Source of the DNA: Epichloe hybrida
Lineage: Eukaryota > Ascomycota > Sordariomycetes > Hypocreales > Clavicipitaceae
Assembly: GCA_019022495.1 (NCBI GenBank)
Contig: JAFEKR010000002.1
Location: forward strand, 186,001 to 250,000
DNA: 64,000 nt
Direction of reading: 5' to 3'
Shown: positions 51,475 to 62,086 of the stretch, in pieces
Numbering within the stretch: the stretch's first letter is position 1
Layout: each line of letters opens with the position of its first letter
Made by a program: the position numbers and the translations under genes
Notes under the pieces: model-generated
Told to the model about the DNA's origin: nothing
Databases searched by the model: none
What the model saw: only the letters and a program-made list of their open reading frames with translations

Positions 51475-52945
51475 TCAGTCCCCCACAAGTTCTTCCATAG
51501 TCTCGACTATCACGCCAACCGGATCATACCTAGCAATCTCAGCCTGTATCTCTACCGCCCTCGCCTTGTATCTCTCATTTGTGAGAACATCATCGATTGC
51601 GCGCCCCAGTTGCTCAACAGAAGGGTAGGCCGTTCGAAGATTCACCGCTACACCAGCCCACTCAGCCCGCGCAGCTGTCTCGGGTTTCTCTTCCGTCGTC
51701 CCTGCCATGACAAGAGGCGTGCCATTATTAAGTGCTCTCTGGAGCGATCCATAGCCTCCCGTTGTGACAAAGACATCGACGTGGGGCAGCAGGCTGTCGT
51801 AGGGAATATAATCCACAACCCGGCAATTTGAAGGGACCGACAAATCTGTGGGCAAAGTAGCGCCGCGTCTTCCTAGTGCAATGATGACGATGATGTCGGA
51901 GCGATCCTTCAGTGCAGCCATAGTGGGGATGACGAGCTGGTTAAAGTCCATGGCGACGGTTCCTTGGCAGACGAAAACAATCTTCTCTTTGTTAGTTCTA
52001 TTGCTGACTGTGACTTGATCCCACCATGATGGCCTCTCCCAGTGACTACTCGCGTCTTCGGTAACCGCCGTGGTAGGGTAACCGCCGGCAAAGCGCAGAG
52101 TATTTGGAGCATCGCTTCTGGGGTACTCCACACTAGGCGTACACATTTGTATGAAACGATCTGGTAGGGTGTAGAGTGCATCAAGCAAGAACTCGTCTTC
52201 TGGTTTTGCGACAGCCCCAACGCTTGAAAGTGCCTCGCCGTATGCCGTCTGGGCCTCGGGAAAAAATTGCTTCTGTAATTCACCCGCAAGCCTGTTTCGC
52301 CTCCGGCCCGCTGGGGAGCTGTCTGGAAGCATACCGGATCCAAAAGGCGAATGGTCCATGCTGGTAAGCAGGATGGGATTGAGACCAATGGCTATAAGCC
52401 CATCTGGGCGAAGACCTGGTGCGCCGAGTTTGATGGGCAAAGCGCCGAAATTCAGACTTTCGGTCAAGAGAAAAATGGGACTTGCCGGATTCCGGGTGCG
52501 AAGTGTCTTCAGAGCTTTCTGAATAGCCTCATGTTGTGAAGGTAGCGATTTGCAGAATATGTGGATCAAGTCATGGCTGAAACAGGCTGGACCTTCCAGA
52601 TGCTTTTGACCTGCGGGCCCTTCATTTGGGAAATTACAAGTCAGCTCAACTCAACTTGAGCACGTGTGGAAACTACGCCACAAGTAAAACCATAGCGAAG
52701 GGGAATGAAAGCATACAACTCGTGTCGAGATCCCATGACGTGAGGTCATGAAAGTTGCCATATCCTTGCACTGAAAGGAATGATGCGCCAATGGCTTCAA
52801 CTTGTTGGCGGTATCCTGAGCCTGACACAAAGCAGACTTCGTATCCACGAGCGACGAGTTGTTTTGCAATGGCCAGCATGGGTATCACGTGTCCAGAAAC
52901 TGGCGTGCTGCACATCAGCACAACAGGTTTGCGTCGTGAGGCCAT
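51475..52945 (-). CDS. UGT/MGT-like glycosyltransferase (GT1 family), copy 2
   Basis: Two exons on the minus strand, 52717..52945 and 51475..52619, giving 457 residues. The start MASRRKPVVLMCSTPVSGHV matches the GT-B N-terminal motif; an upstream in-frame start would add 35 unconserved residues. Donor-half motifs are FVCQGTV, ALGRRGATLP, VDYIPYDSLLP, VTTGGYGSLQRALNNGTPLV and EKPETAARAEWAGV. It is a clear paralogue of the gene at 31678 (for example PDGLIAIGLNPILL against PDGFIGIGVNPITL), but the intron positions differ: copy 2 lacks both introns of copy 1 and has one of its own. Exon 1 donor choice between two nearby GT sites is uncertain by a few bases. The frame is intact, unlike its leftward neighbours. 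The substrate is unknown. Confidence 0.88.
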
Positions 52946-54057
52946 GGTGCTGGAGTGGTCGGGAGATGAATCATGGCAACTGGTAATAAGATGGTAGGAA
53001 ACCCTATTGAACTTGTATAAACGACAGCCAAGAGTGTTTATTACTGTCACTAATCAGCGCCAAGTAATAACGCAACAAACAGAAAGAAAGAGACACAATC
53101 TACAAGTAATCCGTGGAGCTGTACTCCGTACCCACCGCGTGATAGGGCCACATCCCAATCCCCGCACCCCCCTGCCACTAAACTAAATTCATATGGCACT
53201 CCCTATTATGTAGCAATAAAAATATCGCCCCCGCCCGCCCACTGCAATGTTCCGCTTCGACCGACATCAAGCCAGGTGGGACTGTATGTTTGATGAACCG
53301 GAGGCTCAGTTGTAACACATGCCACGTAGCCTCACGATTTTTGATTCCGTTTGCCGCAGGAGTGTAGCTTCTCTAGCTTGTCAACCACAATGGAACCTAC
53401 AATCCGATCTAGGCGAACTTGCCCCGCGCATTCACGATGACCGTCGGTGTAAGTAAGGAGCAACCCTATAACCGGCAGGTCTGGGGAATCGTTGCCAATG
53501 CAACGCCGAACTCCAACCACCCCTAGCATAGAGCACGACGAATGAAGCCATAATTCATTGCTTTGCGTGCAAAGGGGTGTCGAGATAGACCGCGGCACTT
53601 CCGGGGCAGTGGTTCTGGACCAGCAGCACGGAGTACAAGAACGGTTATTAGCGCTTTGCTTGGTTTATTTACTAAAACAAGTATTCTTTGAGTCAGGAAA
53701 CCCAAGTGTAGCCTCACCAGCAGCACCAAAGAGATAAAAACCATCGTACGATTGCGCTGCACAATCCCTCCATGGCTCGAGGTCAGCGCTAGCAAATGCG
53801 TGGATCAGGGTGTAGATAGCAAACGTGCATGCCTTGAAATTGTACCAAGATCCCTACATCCAATATGCATATATATTCTATCATATATTATTCACCCCCT
53901 CTGACATGTGTGGCAACATTTTTCCGTTCGTCATCTACATGGCAACCAACACAGGAACGATGCAACAGACGCGCTCGACTCACAGCATCATCGTGCTTTG
54001 CGACAGGTGTTATTGCTTGGCGAGATGGCCACATGTACCAATAATTGCATTCTAGCA
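52946..54057. other. Spacer between UGT copy 2 and TFIIIC subunit gene
   Basis: About 1.1 kb. The right side holds the TFIIIC gene's 3' region and the left side the UGT promoter. Minus-strand open frames at 53,332-53,795 have no recognisable motif and are not called as genes. Confidence 0.5.
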
Positions 54058-55383
54058 CTAGCCTTTGTCTTCGTCGGAGTCTTTGTCGTCTGTCCGTGCC
54101 TGCCGGCTCAAGTCCTCCCATTGCAGTGGCGTAGGTGTTGATAAACCTCTTGGTTCGGCCACGCCGTCCCCAAGACTGACTGGGGATCCTACTAACTTTT
54201 TGCCCCCCCTTGGCCTCCCTCTTGGCCGTTTTTCGGCCTGCTTGCCGTTACTGGAATTCCTGTCTGCGACTCCGTCACCCACAGCGGCCTTCTTTCTCCT
54301 GGGTTTAAAGTCTAGTCCCTTCTTGTCGTCCCAGTCTTTGCCCGCGCCATCTGTGGCATACACCGTCACTTGATCTTCGTCACCCCTCTTCATCTTCAAG
54401 GCGATTAGATTTTCGAGGAAGCTTGTCTGTTCAGCCCGCTCGCCAGTTTTGTCCTTGCCGCTTGGGATTCGTATATTCCACTCTTCCTTGATTGGTGCTA
54501 AAGTGTCTTGTTCAGGTACATGGGGCTTCATCATCTTTTCTGTTGTCAGGATTCGCGATGACGATGCAGCGAGGAGATCGATGTCTCCAGGAAGGGTCCG
54601 TAGAGCTGGAAGCGAATCCACCGAATCTGAATCGTGTTGCGCGAGGATGACCTCCGTGCCAATCACTTCTGCCCATTTCCCCTCAAAAACACGTCCTCTG
54701 TATGATATGACAGGATTCCGAGAGTGGAGTTCAAGGACTTGAATGTATTCGGTTTCAGTAGAGGTGTTTTCCTCTTCTCCTTGTACATTATCGTCATCGC
54801 CCCCACCTTCTGGCTGCTTTCCTTCATTCAACACCGCCGGCGTTGATGAGGTGGCGGTGTCATGGGCCGGTTCTTTGCCCTTGCTCAGCGCTCGCAGGGC
54901 CGGGTCAAGCGGCGTGTCATCACCATCATCCTCTTGCTCTGCCAAGTTCATTCCATCTACATCGGCATCGCCGACGTCGTTGTCTTCGTCGTCGTCGCTG
55001 TGAGTGTTGGTGTTGGTATGGGTGTTCCTGTCAGATTGCTCGGTTGTTCTCTTCGTACTCTTGTTGGTTGTGGACGGATCATTATCTTGCCAGTTTTTAT
55101 AGTATCCGCCGCGGCTGTGATGATATGACTTCGTGGGTCGCTCTTTGAACTCGGGATAGGAAAGCTCGAGCGTCAAATAAAAGGTCTAGACGCATCATAG
55201 TAGTAGTTAGTTGGCGCCACGAGGGGGGGAGCTCGGGTTTGGGTAGGTGCCAACCTCTGTTTCTGTGGAAGAGTACTCGTACTCCCATTCTTCTTGGTCA
55301 TCCTTAGATACCCCGGCCAGGATTTGATCGACAGACAAAGCACCAGGGTCGTTTGACGTGAGCACACTCGACGGTTTATTCAT
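54058..55383 (-). CDS. TFIIIC tau55-type subunit (triple-barrel domain protein)
   Basis: Exons 55255..55383 and 54058..55185 on the minus strand give 418 residues, with a 69-bp intron. The conserved start is MNKPSSVLTSND, followed by EWEYEYSSTETE|TFYLTLELSYPEF. A central acidic, Ser/Thr/Asn-rich low-complexity part (about 75-180) precedes the core EYIQVLELHSRNPVISYRG, FEGKWAEVIGTEVILA, which fits the TFIIIC tau55/Sfc7 triple-barrel domain (one strand from the N-terminus, the rest from the centre is my inference). The C-terminus is basic with an AT-hook-like RPRGRPRGG. Such proteins pair with the tau95 subunit in RNA polymerase III transcription. It is divergent from HIS7. Confidence 0.8.
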
Positions 55384-55809
55384 TTCGCAACAGGCGGATT
55401 TCTTGTCGCGTTGCCGGTGCTTAACGCGCGTTTCGAGTATGAAGACGATGACTTCACGTGCAAGTGCCTCGCTACGGCTCTGGTGACTGAGTTATCGCAT
55501 TGTCTGATCATGTTGGAACTTGGCACAGACAACGTCGCCAAGGTAGTTGACGCTTTATCGATGAGCTCAATCAGTGTGTGGGGCTGAGAAAAGAAAATGC
55601 CCCGCCATCGCATCCGAATTTCGCGCCGCATCGCCGTTTGATGCATCTCTCGTTAGCAGCAAGTCGTGACTCGTGAGTCACTTCTTCTCTTGTGCTTGCG
55701 CCTCCTCCACAGTTCCTTGACCATCCGACATCCATCTAACCCAGCCCGGCCCAACCTAGCCGCTCTTTCCCCTCCAGTGCGAATTACTTGAACCCACAAA
55801 GGGCGCACG
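55384..55809. promoter_or_regulatory. Divergent promoter, TFIIIC subunit / HIS7
   Basis: A 426-bp spacer between start codons facing away. It contains a TGACTC-containing stretch near 55,665-55,680 (cgtgactcgtgagtcact), which matches the Gcn4/CPC1 core and would fit amino-acid control of HIS7. Confidence 0.6.
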
Positions 55810-57534
55810 ATGCCCAAGGTTCACTTGTTGGACTATGTGGCCGGCAACATTCGTAGCCTGGTGAATGCGATCGAAAAGCTGGGATATGAAGTCGACTGGA
55901 TTCGCTCACCGGAGGACGTCCCTAGAGCTGAGGTCAGTCTCGCCATTGCATCATGGCCCCCGCAAGATGGGAAACAAGATAGTCAAGGATGCTGACCAGG
56001 TTTTTAGAGACTTATTCTTCCCGGTGTCGGCCACTTTGGCCATTGCCTGTCCCAGTTATCCCAAGCCGGCTATCTACCCGCCATCCAAAAGCACATTGAC
56101 GAGGGAAAACCCTTCATGGGTGTATGCGTCGGTCTGCAGGCCCTCTTCGACGGATCAGCTGAAGATGCAGATGTCCCGGGTCTCGGTGTGATCAAAGGAC
56201 GCCTGGAACGGTTCGACGACGCAACCAAATCCGTTCCTCACATCGGTTGGAACAGCGCAAGCACAGTCAAGCAGTCGATGTACGATCTCCGTCCTGACTC
56301 CAAGTACTACTACGTCCACACCTACCGAATGCCATATATCGAAGGAGACCTCGAGTCTCAAGGTTGGACCGTCGCCACAGGCACCTACGGCGACGAGACC
56401 TTTGTTGGAGCCGTGGCCAAGGGCAACATATATGCTACGCAATTCCACCCTGAAAAGTCCGGCGTAGCAGGTCTACGAACTATCCGCGCCTTCTTGAATG
56501 GCGAGGGTGCCGCGGCCCTGGGCGCCAACACTAACACGACGGATTCCATAGCCTCCGCGCCCCGTGATGGTCTTACGCGCCGTGTCATAGCCTGTCTTGA
56601 CGTACGCACCAACGATCAGGGCGATCTTGTCGTCACAAAAGGCGACCAATACGATGTCCGTGAGAAAGATGATTCTCGAAACGTCCGAAATCTCGGCAAA
56701 CCCGTCGAGATGGCGAAAAAGTACTACCAAGACGGTGCCGACGAAGTGACCTTCCTAAACATCACATCCTTCCGAGACTGCCCCGTCGCCGGCCTTCCCA
56801 TGCTCGAAATCCTCAGGCAAACCTCGGAAACCGTGTTTGTGCCCCTCACAGTAGGAGGTGGTATTCGTGACACCGTTGACACAGATGGGACCAAGGTCTC
56901 TGCCCTCGAGATTGCAACCATGTACTTCAAGTCCGGCGCTGACAAGGTCTCTATTGGAAGCGACGCCGTCCTTGCCGCAGAGGAGTACTACTCTTTGGGG
57001 CGCAATCTCTTCGGCAACACGGCAATTGAGCAGATTTCCCGCGCATACGGGAACCAAGCTGTCGTGGTGAGCGTGGACCCTAAACGTGTATATGTTCCCA
57101 AGGTTGACGCAACAAGACACAACATCATCGAGACCAGGTTCCCTGGCCCAAAGGGTGAGCCGTATTGCTGGTATGCCTGCACGATCAAGGGTGGTCGTGA
57201 GACAAGAGATATGGACGTGGTCGAGCTGGCGCAGGCCGTTGAAGCCATGGGTGCAGGGGAATTGTTACTCAATTGCATTGACAAGGATGGATCAAATAGC
57301 GGATTTGACCTGGAGCTAATTGCGCAGGTCAAGGCGGCTGTGCGAATACCCGTGATTGCCTCTAGCGGCGCGGGCAACCCTGGTCACTTTGTGGAGGTGT
57401 TTGACAGGACGACTGCGGATGCTGCCCTCGGTGCGGGTATGTTTCATCGAGGAGAGTATACGGTGAAGCAGGTCAAGGACTTTCTCAACGAGAAAGGCCT
57501 CTTGGTCAGGCAATTCGAAGGCGACTTGTCATGA
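55810..57534 (+). CDS. HIS7: Imidazole glycerol phosphate synthase HisHF (glutamine amidotransferase/cyclase)
   Basis: Exons 55810..55932 and 56008..57534 with a 75-bp intron give 549 residues, close to yeast His7. The N-terminal glutaminase (about 1-210) has [10 protein letters not shown], the nucleophile Cys in [10 protein letters not shown] and the His-Glu pair in QFHPEKSG. The C-terminal cyclase (from about 255) has [31 protein letters not shown] and [16 protein letters not shown], with both catalytic Asp positions present. It converts PRFAR plus glutamine to IGP and AICAR in histidine synthesis, in the cytosol. It looks intact and conserved and marks the start of the housekeeping side of the window. 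Confidence 0.97.
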
Positions 57535-58010
57535 TTTCCACATGTGCGAGATGGAAGGGACGATGTATATAAATGAGCATCTGGGTGACTTCATAGGCGG
57601 ATGATTAATGTGGGAATATAAAGTGATTTCATCCAATTAGAACTAAACGAAACATGCAATACTCGCGCGTCCGTCCCAGCCACTGCTGCTGCCTGCTTAT
57701 TCAAGATTTCGTTGAGATAAGTCAAACTCAATTTGCTTAAACGCGACAACACCACTTAGGGGTATGATGCAGACCAAAAGAAAAAGGCATCAAGGGATAA
57801 CGACGAGGCATAAAAGAGGAAACAAAGTAGCGAAAATCAATTGCCGCCCTCACATTCAAAACTCCCGAAACGGTAGAGGTATTTCATGGAGGGCTGTTGG
57901 CAAGTGACAATCATGCGAAACGCCAACCAACCGATTAAAGTGCAGTTATACCTTGACGATAGGAAATCGTGAACAAGTCGTGTGCATGGAAAATCTTATG
58001 ATGACGAAGA
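57535..58010. other. Convergent spacer, HIS7 / antizyme
   Basis: About 475 bp between two 3' ends. No gene is seen; likely 3' UTRs. Confidence 0.6.
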
Positions 58011-59018
58011 CTAGATTTCCATGCCCATAAACACCCACCTGTTGCTTGTCACGTCAAGGTCGTGGGCCCAATGATCAAGAGTTGTCATTTCAAAGCCAAC
58101 CCATTGCAGGCTCTTGGTCAACTCGAGCGCATCATTAACTGGCATGCGTCGATCAACACAAGTCACGATATGGCAACAATCCAGAGGACCATCAGCAAGC
58201 TCAATGAGAGCCATGAGACTGATTGTATAGTTAGCATGACTTTTTGTCCCGGGTCGACTGTTCGGTTTGATGTGCGGCATCTTCAACTCACGCCTTCTTT
58301 AAATCTCTTCCCAGGGCGCCTTCAATGTCGAAGAATACGAACAAAGATTTCTCCTGTCCATCCTTTGCCACGAATGCGCGGAAACTCGCGCCGCCAGCGT
58401 AATCCCATACTTCCATCCATGCTTCAACTTCAAATCCACAAGACTCGAGATGAGAGCTCTGCTGGAAAGCATCAGGCATACGATCCTCTGGCGGCGGTGT
58501 TTGTAAATAAGCACTTGACAGGCAGGAGCCATCCATCGACAGGTTCCTCTCACCATGGAAAACTGTCTTCATGGGCTCACAAAAGAATCTCTCACATTCT
58601 TCCCTGATCATGAGTGCTGCCCCCCCTCGTCGCTCCGGGCGACGGCGGCCCGAATCGTCACGCTTCTTGTTCTTAGGAAGAAGAGCGAGCTGATTAGTGG
58701 ACGAGTTCAACGCGGCGAGGGGGGGACTTGTCGGAGGAGAAGGTAGACCTGAGGTAGGGACCTCAGGAATACCACTCGGCCCCTACAATCAGGAAGATGT
58801 TTAGCATTTGACGCGACGTTCAGGCTAGAATTTCGTTCCTCTGTGTCAAGTGTGAGATGAAGGAACGTACCTGCAGCCCCGGTAGTGCAGTAGTGGATGC
58901 CCTTGAACTGGGCGGCGGAATCGACAATGTAGCAGGAGGCAAGGACGTTCACCCTGGCAGCAGTGTCCTCGCCGTAATTACTACTACAATTGAGACTTTG
59001 GTTACTTAAAAGTGCCAT
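58011..59018 (-). CDS. Ornithine decarboxylase antizyme, expressed by +1 ribosomal frameshift
   Basis: Minus-strand parts are 58871..59018, 58766..58782, then after skipping one base (58765) 58292..58764, and 58011..58218; introns are 58783..58870 and 58219..58291. ORF1 (55 residues, MALLSNQSLN... ending W-Y-S) stops at TGA 58763-58765 in the context TAT TCC TGA. Shifting +1 opens a frame of 226 residues (EVPTSGLPSPPTSP...), total 281. The ORF2 C-terminus shows the antizyme fold landmarks: SLFVFFDIEGAL, LMALIELADGPLDCCHIV, SLQWVGFEMTTLDHWA and the C-terminal WVFMGMEI. Antizyme binds ODC monomers and sends them to the proteasome, and also limits polyamine uptake; high polyamines stimulate the shift, giving feedback. 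The frame break here is functional, not decay. Confidence 0.92.
58758..58774 (-). promoter_or_regulatory. Programmed +1 frameshift site (TCC-TGA) of antizyme
   Basis: On the minus strand the sequence is TGG TAT TCC TGA GGT, with ORF1 stop at 58763-58765. TCC before TGA is the conserved antizyme shift codon pair from fungi to mammals. Just downstream, GAGGTCCCTACCTCAGG can pair with itself (CCTGAGGT with ACCTCAGG), a possible stimulatory hairpin that starts at the shift site. Confidence 0.88.
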
Positions 59019-59900
59019 TGTTGTTGAGTTCCACGGTTGCTATCTTCTTTGTTGTAATCGTTCCGAGGTTAAGAAGTATATGAGAAAGGAGAATGATGCC
59101 AGCGGCTGTCTGTCGCGGGTGTGTGGCTTAAGAGTAGTATAGATTTCTGTCTTCGGAAAATGATCGGAGCTCGGCGGCGAGGATACGTCGAGCTTTGATT
59201 TTTGTTTTTCGTTCTTTATCTTTTTGGGAGGATCGGTTTGTCAGGCCGGGCAGCGATTGTGGGCAGCGTTGCAGGACTATGTGAATCGAGGCTTTGGTGT
59301 AAGTCGTGCAGCGGGCAAGATTGCGTTGCGTGGTGGCGAAAGAGAAAGAGAACAAGAGAAGTGGCGGGTGGACGAGAGAAGCGAGCGGTGACCGACTTGC
59401 AAAGGAGCAAAGTCAGCTGAGACATTCGAGTCCATGCGGTCCATGCGCCATCCGGCCAGTCTGGATGGCTGAGCGGGGCCTGCCAGATGGCACGGACTAA
59501 TACATGCGGACTAGTCACTCAGCAATCCCCGTATTTCCGGCCAGTAATCTTCCAACCAAAATATTATGTGTTAAGAGATCGTATTATAAGAATCGCACTC
59601 CCATCAATCGAAAGGGGCCATCTCTAACTACCTACGTAAGCAAGCCGTGATACTTGGGCCCATTCTCACCATCCGACCAGCGACCCGTCCTGTGTTCCAT
59701 AAGCGGCGCTACTCATTATGTAGGTCTCATGTGATGGGAGATATATTGGCAACACAGTACTCCGTACTCCGTACACTCATCTGTACGTTGCACAATTAGA
59801 TTCGTGCCCGTCGGCAAACTGTCTCACATCGACAAATGCTCTATCCTCGCTTTCATTGTATTACGAATGCCAACTCTACCCTCGGGACCTCTTGGTACCA
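59019..59900. other. Spacer: antizyme 5' region and ArfGAP 3' region
   Basis: About 880 bp. Should hold the antizyme promoter and 5' leader. No separate gene was recognised. Confidence 0.5.
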
Positions 59901-62086
59901 TTATGCATGCCTAGCACTCAAACTTGCAAATGCATCTGGACTATGGCGCCCATTGGTCCACGCCATATCCATGCCTAAATTCATACTGTCTCTGCTAAAA
60001 TTGCCGTTCGGTGCACAGGAATCTACCTGCGTCGGAGTTTTTTGGTTCATGAATGGGTTTGTGCCTCCAGGTAGAGGCTGCAGTACACTTCGTGGCTGCT
60101 GCTTTGCCGCATGCATGTTTGTAGATTGTGCGTAGACGGCCTGATTCTCCGCACTGCTCTGAGTGAATGTGGCTAAATTAGGCTCTGCGGCTGCTACTTT
60201 GGGAAAACTAGTTCCAGGCTGGTTGTACAGCGCCAATATCGATGCCTTGTCATGACGAGGTTGCGGGTGGTTCAGTTGTTCAGCGACGTAAGCTTGCTGA
60301 CCGAAATGTGACGTATCTGATTGAAATTGCTGCGGCTGCGGCTGCGGCTTCGGCGGCTGCTGTTGATTCATGTTTGTGAAGAAGGGGTTTGGTGATGTTG
60401 GCAGAGGCTGTGGGGATGTCCTGATAAGCGAGGACTGCGCAAAGTATGATGGTACTTGCTCAGGTATCTGTCCTAGCGTTGGGGACCCTATCCTCATCGT
60501 TGGGGATCGTGCATAAGGGTTATTCACGAACCCCCCCGTTGCTGTATTTACCATCATATTCTGTGACATCATCGTCGGGCTAAAAGATTGAGACAGGAAG
60601 GGGTTGTGACCGGTTTGCATTGGCTGCAATGTGTACGGTACAGGTTGGAAATGCTGGGGACTAGCCGGTGCGGATGGGGACATGTACCGTTGATGTTGTT
60701 GTTGTTGTTGTTGCTGCTGCTGCATTGGTGGTAATGGTGTTTGTGCTGTCATCCCCGCAAGGTTCTGAGGGGACAGAGTTGGCTGAGACGTACACAGATT
60801 GAGACCTTGGAAGGTTTGGCTGACAAAGTCGACCTGTTGCGCAGGAAGTCCGAAGGGATTACTTGTGCCACTATATGGATTCTTGTGATGTAATGAACCC
60901 GTGGATTGGGCGGTCTGAGGTTGGGTGACTGGCATCATGTCGAATGGGTTGGTTGATACGGTTGAAGAGGTGTTGCATCGATCAATATTCGATGTCTGTG
61001 GAGCATCAAGACTAAGTCCAAGACCAGTTGAGCTCCATGATGAAGTTAAGGGAGTCATGGATTTTACTGAACGTAGGACAGGCTCTCGTGGGGGAAGTGA
61101 TGGCCCGGGCGACCGGCTTCTGCCTTCACCTAATCGCACCAGTGCTTCAATCGCCCTGTCCATGTTGCCATTAACCCCCTTTAGCACAATAGCATTGCGC
61201 TGGCTGTCTTGGAAGCCCATCTCGTGGAGCTTGGCCAGTTTCCTGTTTGTGTCCTCAGCACCGTCATAGTCGACGGTTGATCCAAGCATTTTGGAGGGCT
61301 TGTTGGCTAGTATTGGAGAAACTACTGCACCGCCACTCGAGGTGCTCGCAGTGCGCTGACCCTTTCTTGTTCGGGAAGAAAGTGGGAATATTGAAGATGC
61401 TGATCTGAATCCGAACTTCGTTGAGTTCTTGGGCGGTAAAGGAGGGGGGGTCCCCTCATCAGATCCTGGGCTGCGAGGCTTTCGAGATTCGGTCGCAACG
61501 TTATGGGTGTATTTCTGCCGGATCAATCGTTCCATAGCAGAGTCGGCCTCGTCGGCATCGACGGGTACAGGGGGTCTTTTAGAATGAGGGTTGTATATCT
61601 GGTTTGAAGCCACATTGCCGACTTTGCGCATATTCTGCTTTCATGTCAGCTTCTTTCACAAGCGCCCAATTCGTTTTTCGAGCGGCTTCGCCTCTTCTTT
61701 TGGCTCACATCGACTTGCTCATTCGACCAACTATCCATGCTGAGCGACTTGACTTTGGAGATATGTGTGCCTAGCTTGCGGTGTATCGCGGCGCATCGCA
61801 TGCACAGGAACACCCCCAGCTAAGACTCGGTTAGTGATAAAATACATGCAGGGTGCCGGGATGTGTGAAATAAGAGGGTTCGTAACGTACGCTCCACGAT
61901 GCCCATGCTGTTGACAAAGAGAAGATTAGAAGAATACCCAAGAAGCATCAAGAACCCGAATCTTAGCGTACCTGGGTTTCTTGCATGGCAGTCCGCGCAC
62001 TGATTGTTGCCTGGGGTGTTATGGACGAGGTCTTGAAGGGCCTTCTCATTGCGCGCCTGCTGGCGCTTGCTCAGAGCACCTGACAT
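59901..62086 (-). CDS. ArfGAP and UBA domain protein (Gts1/Ucp3-like)
   Basis: Four exons on the minus strand: 61972..62086, 61891..61907 (only 17 bp), 61709..61819 and 59901..61634, giving 658 residues with correct phases. The ArfGAP zinc finger [11 protein letters not shown]...FLCMRC (CxxC-x16-CxxC) and the catalytic-Arg-type segment [18 protein letters not shown] sit in the first 85 residues and are completed only when the microexon is included. An UBA-like domain ([20 protein letters not shown]) lies at about 215-255. The rest is a low-complexity Gln/Pro/Asn-Pro-Phe-rich tail (NPF-type motifs such as TNPFD, SNPFGL, NPFLSQ, NPFFTN) with a 10-Gln run near 60,695-60,725. NPF motifs suggest binding to EH-domain endocytic adaptors. 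Probable role: GTP hydrolysis on Arf in vesicle traffic. Confidence 0.92.

Noticed and set aside
53332..53795. Two overlapping minus-strand frames of 88-90 aa
   Set aside because: No recognisable motif, no intron logic and mutual overlap; likely chance.
58763..58765. In-frame TGA in the antizyme gene as evidence of a pseudogene
   Set aside because: It is the conserved TCC-TGA shift site and the +1 frame continues into a fully conserved antizyme domain.
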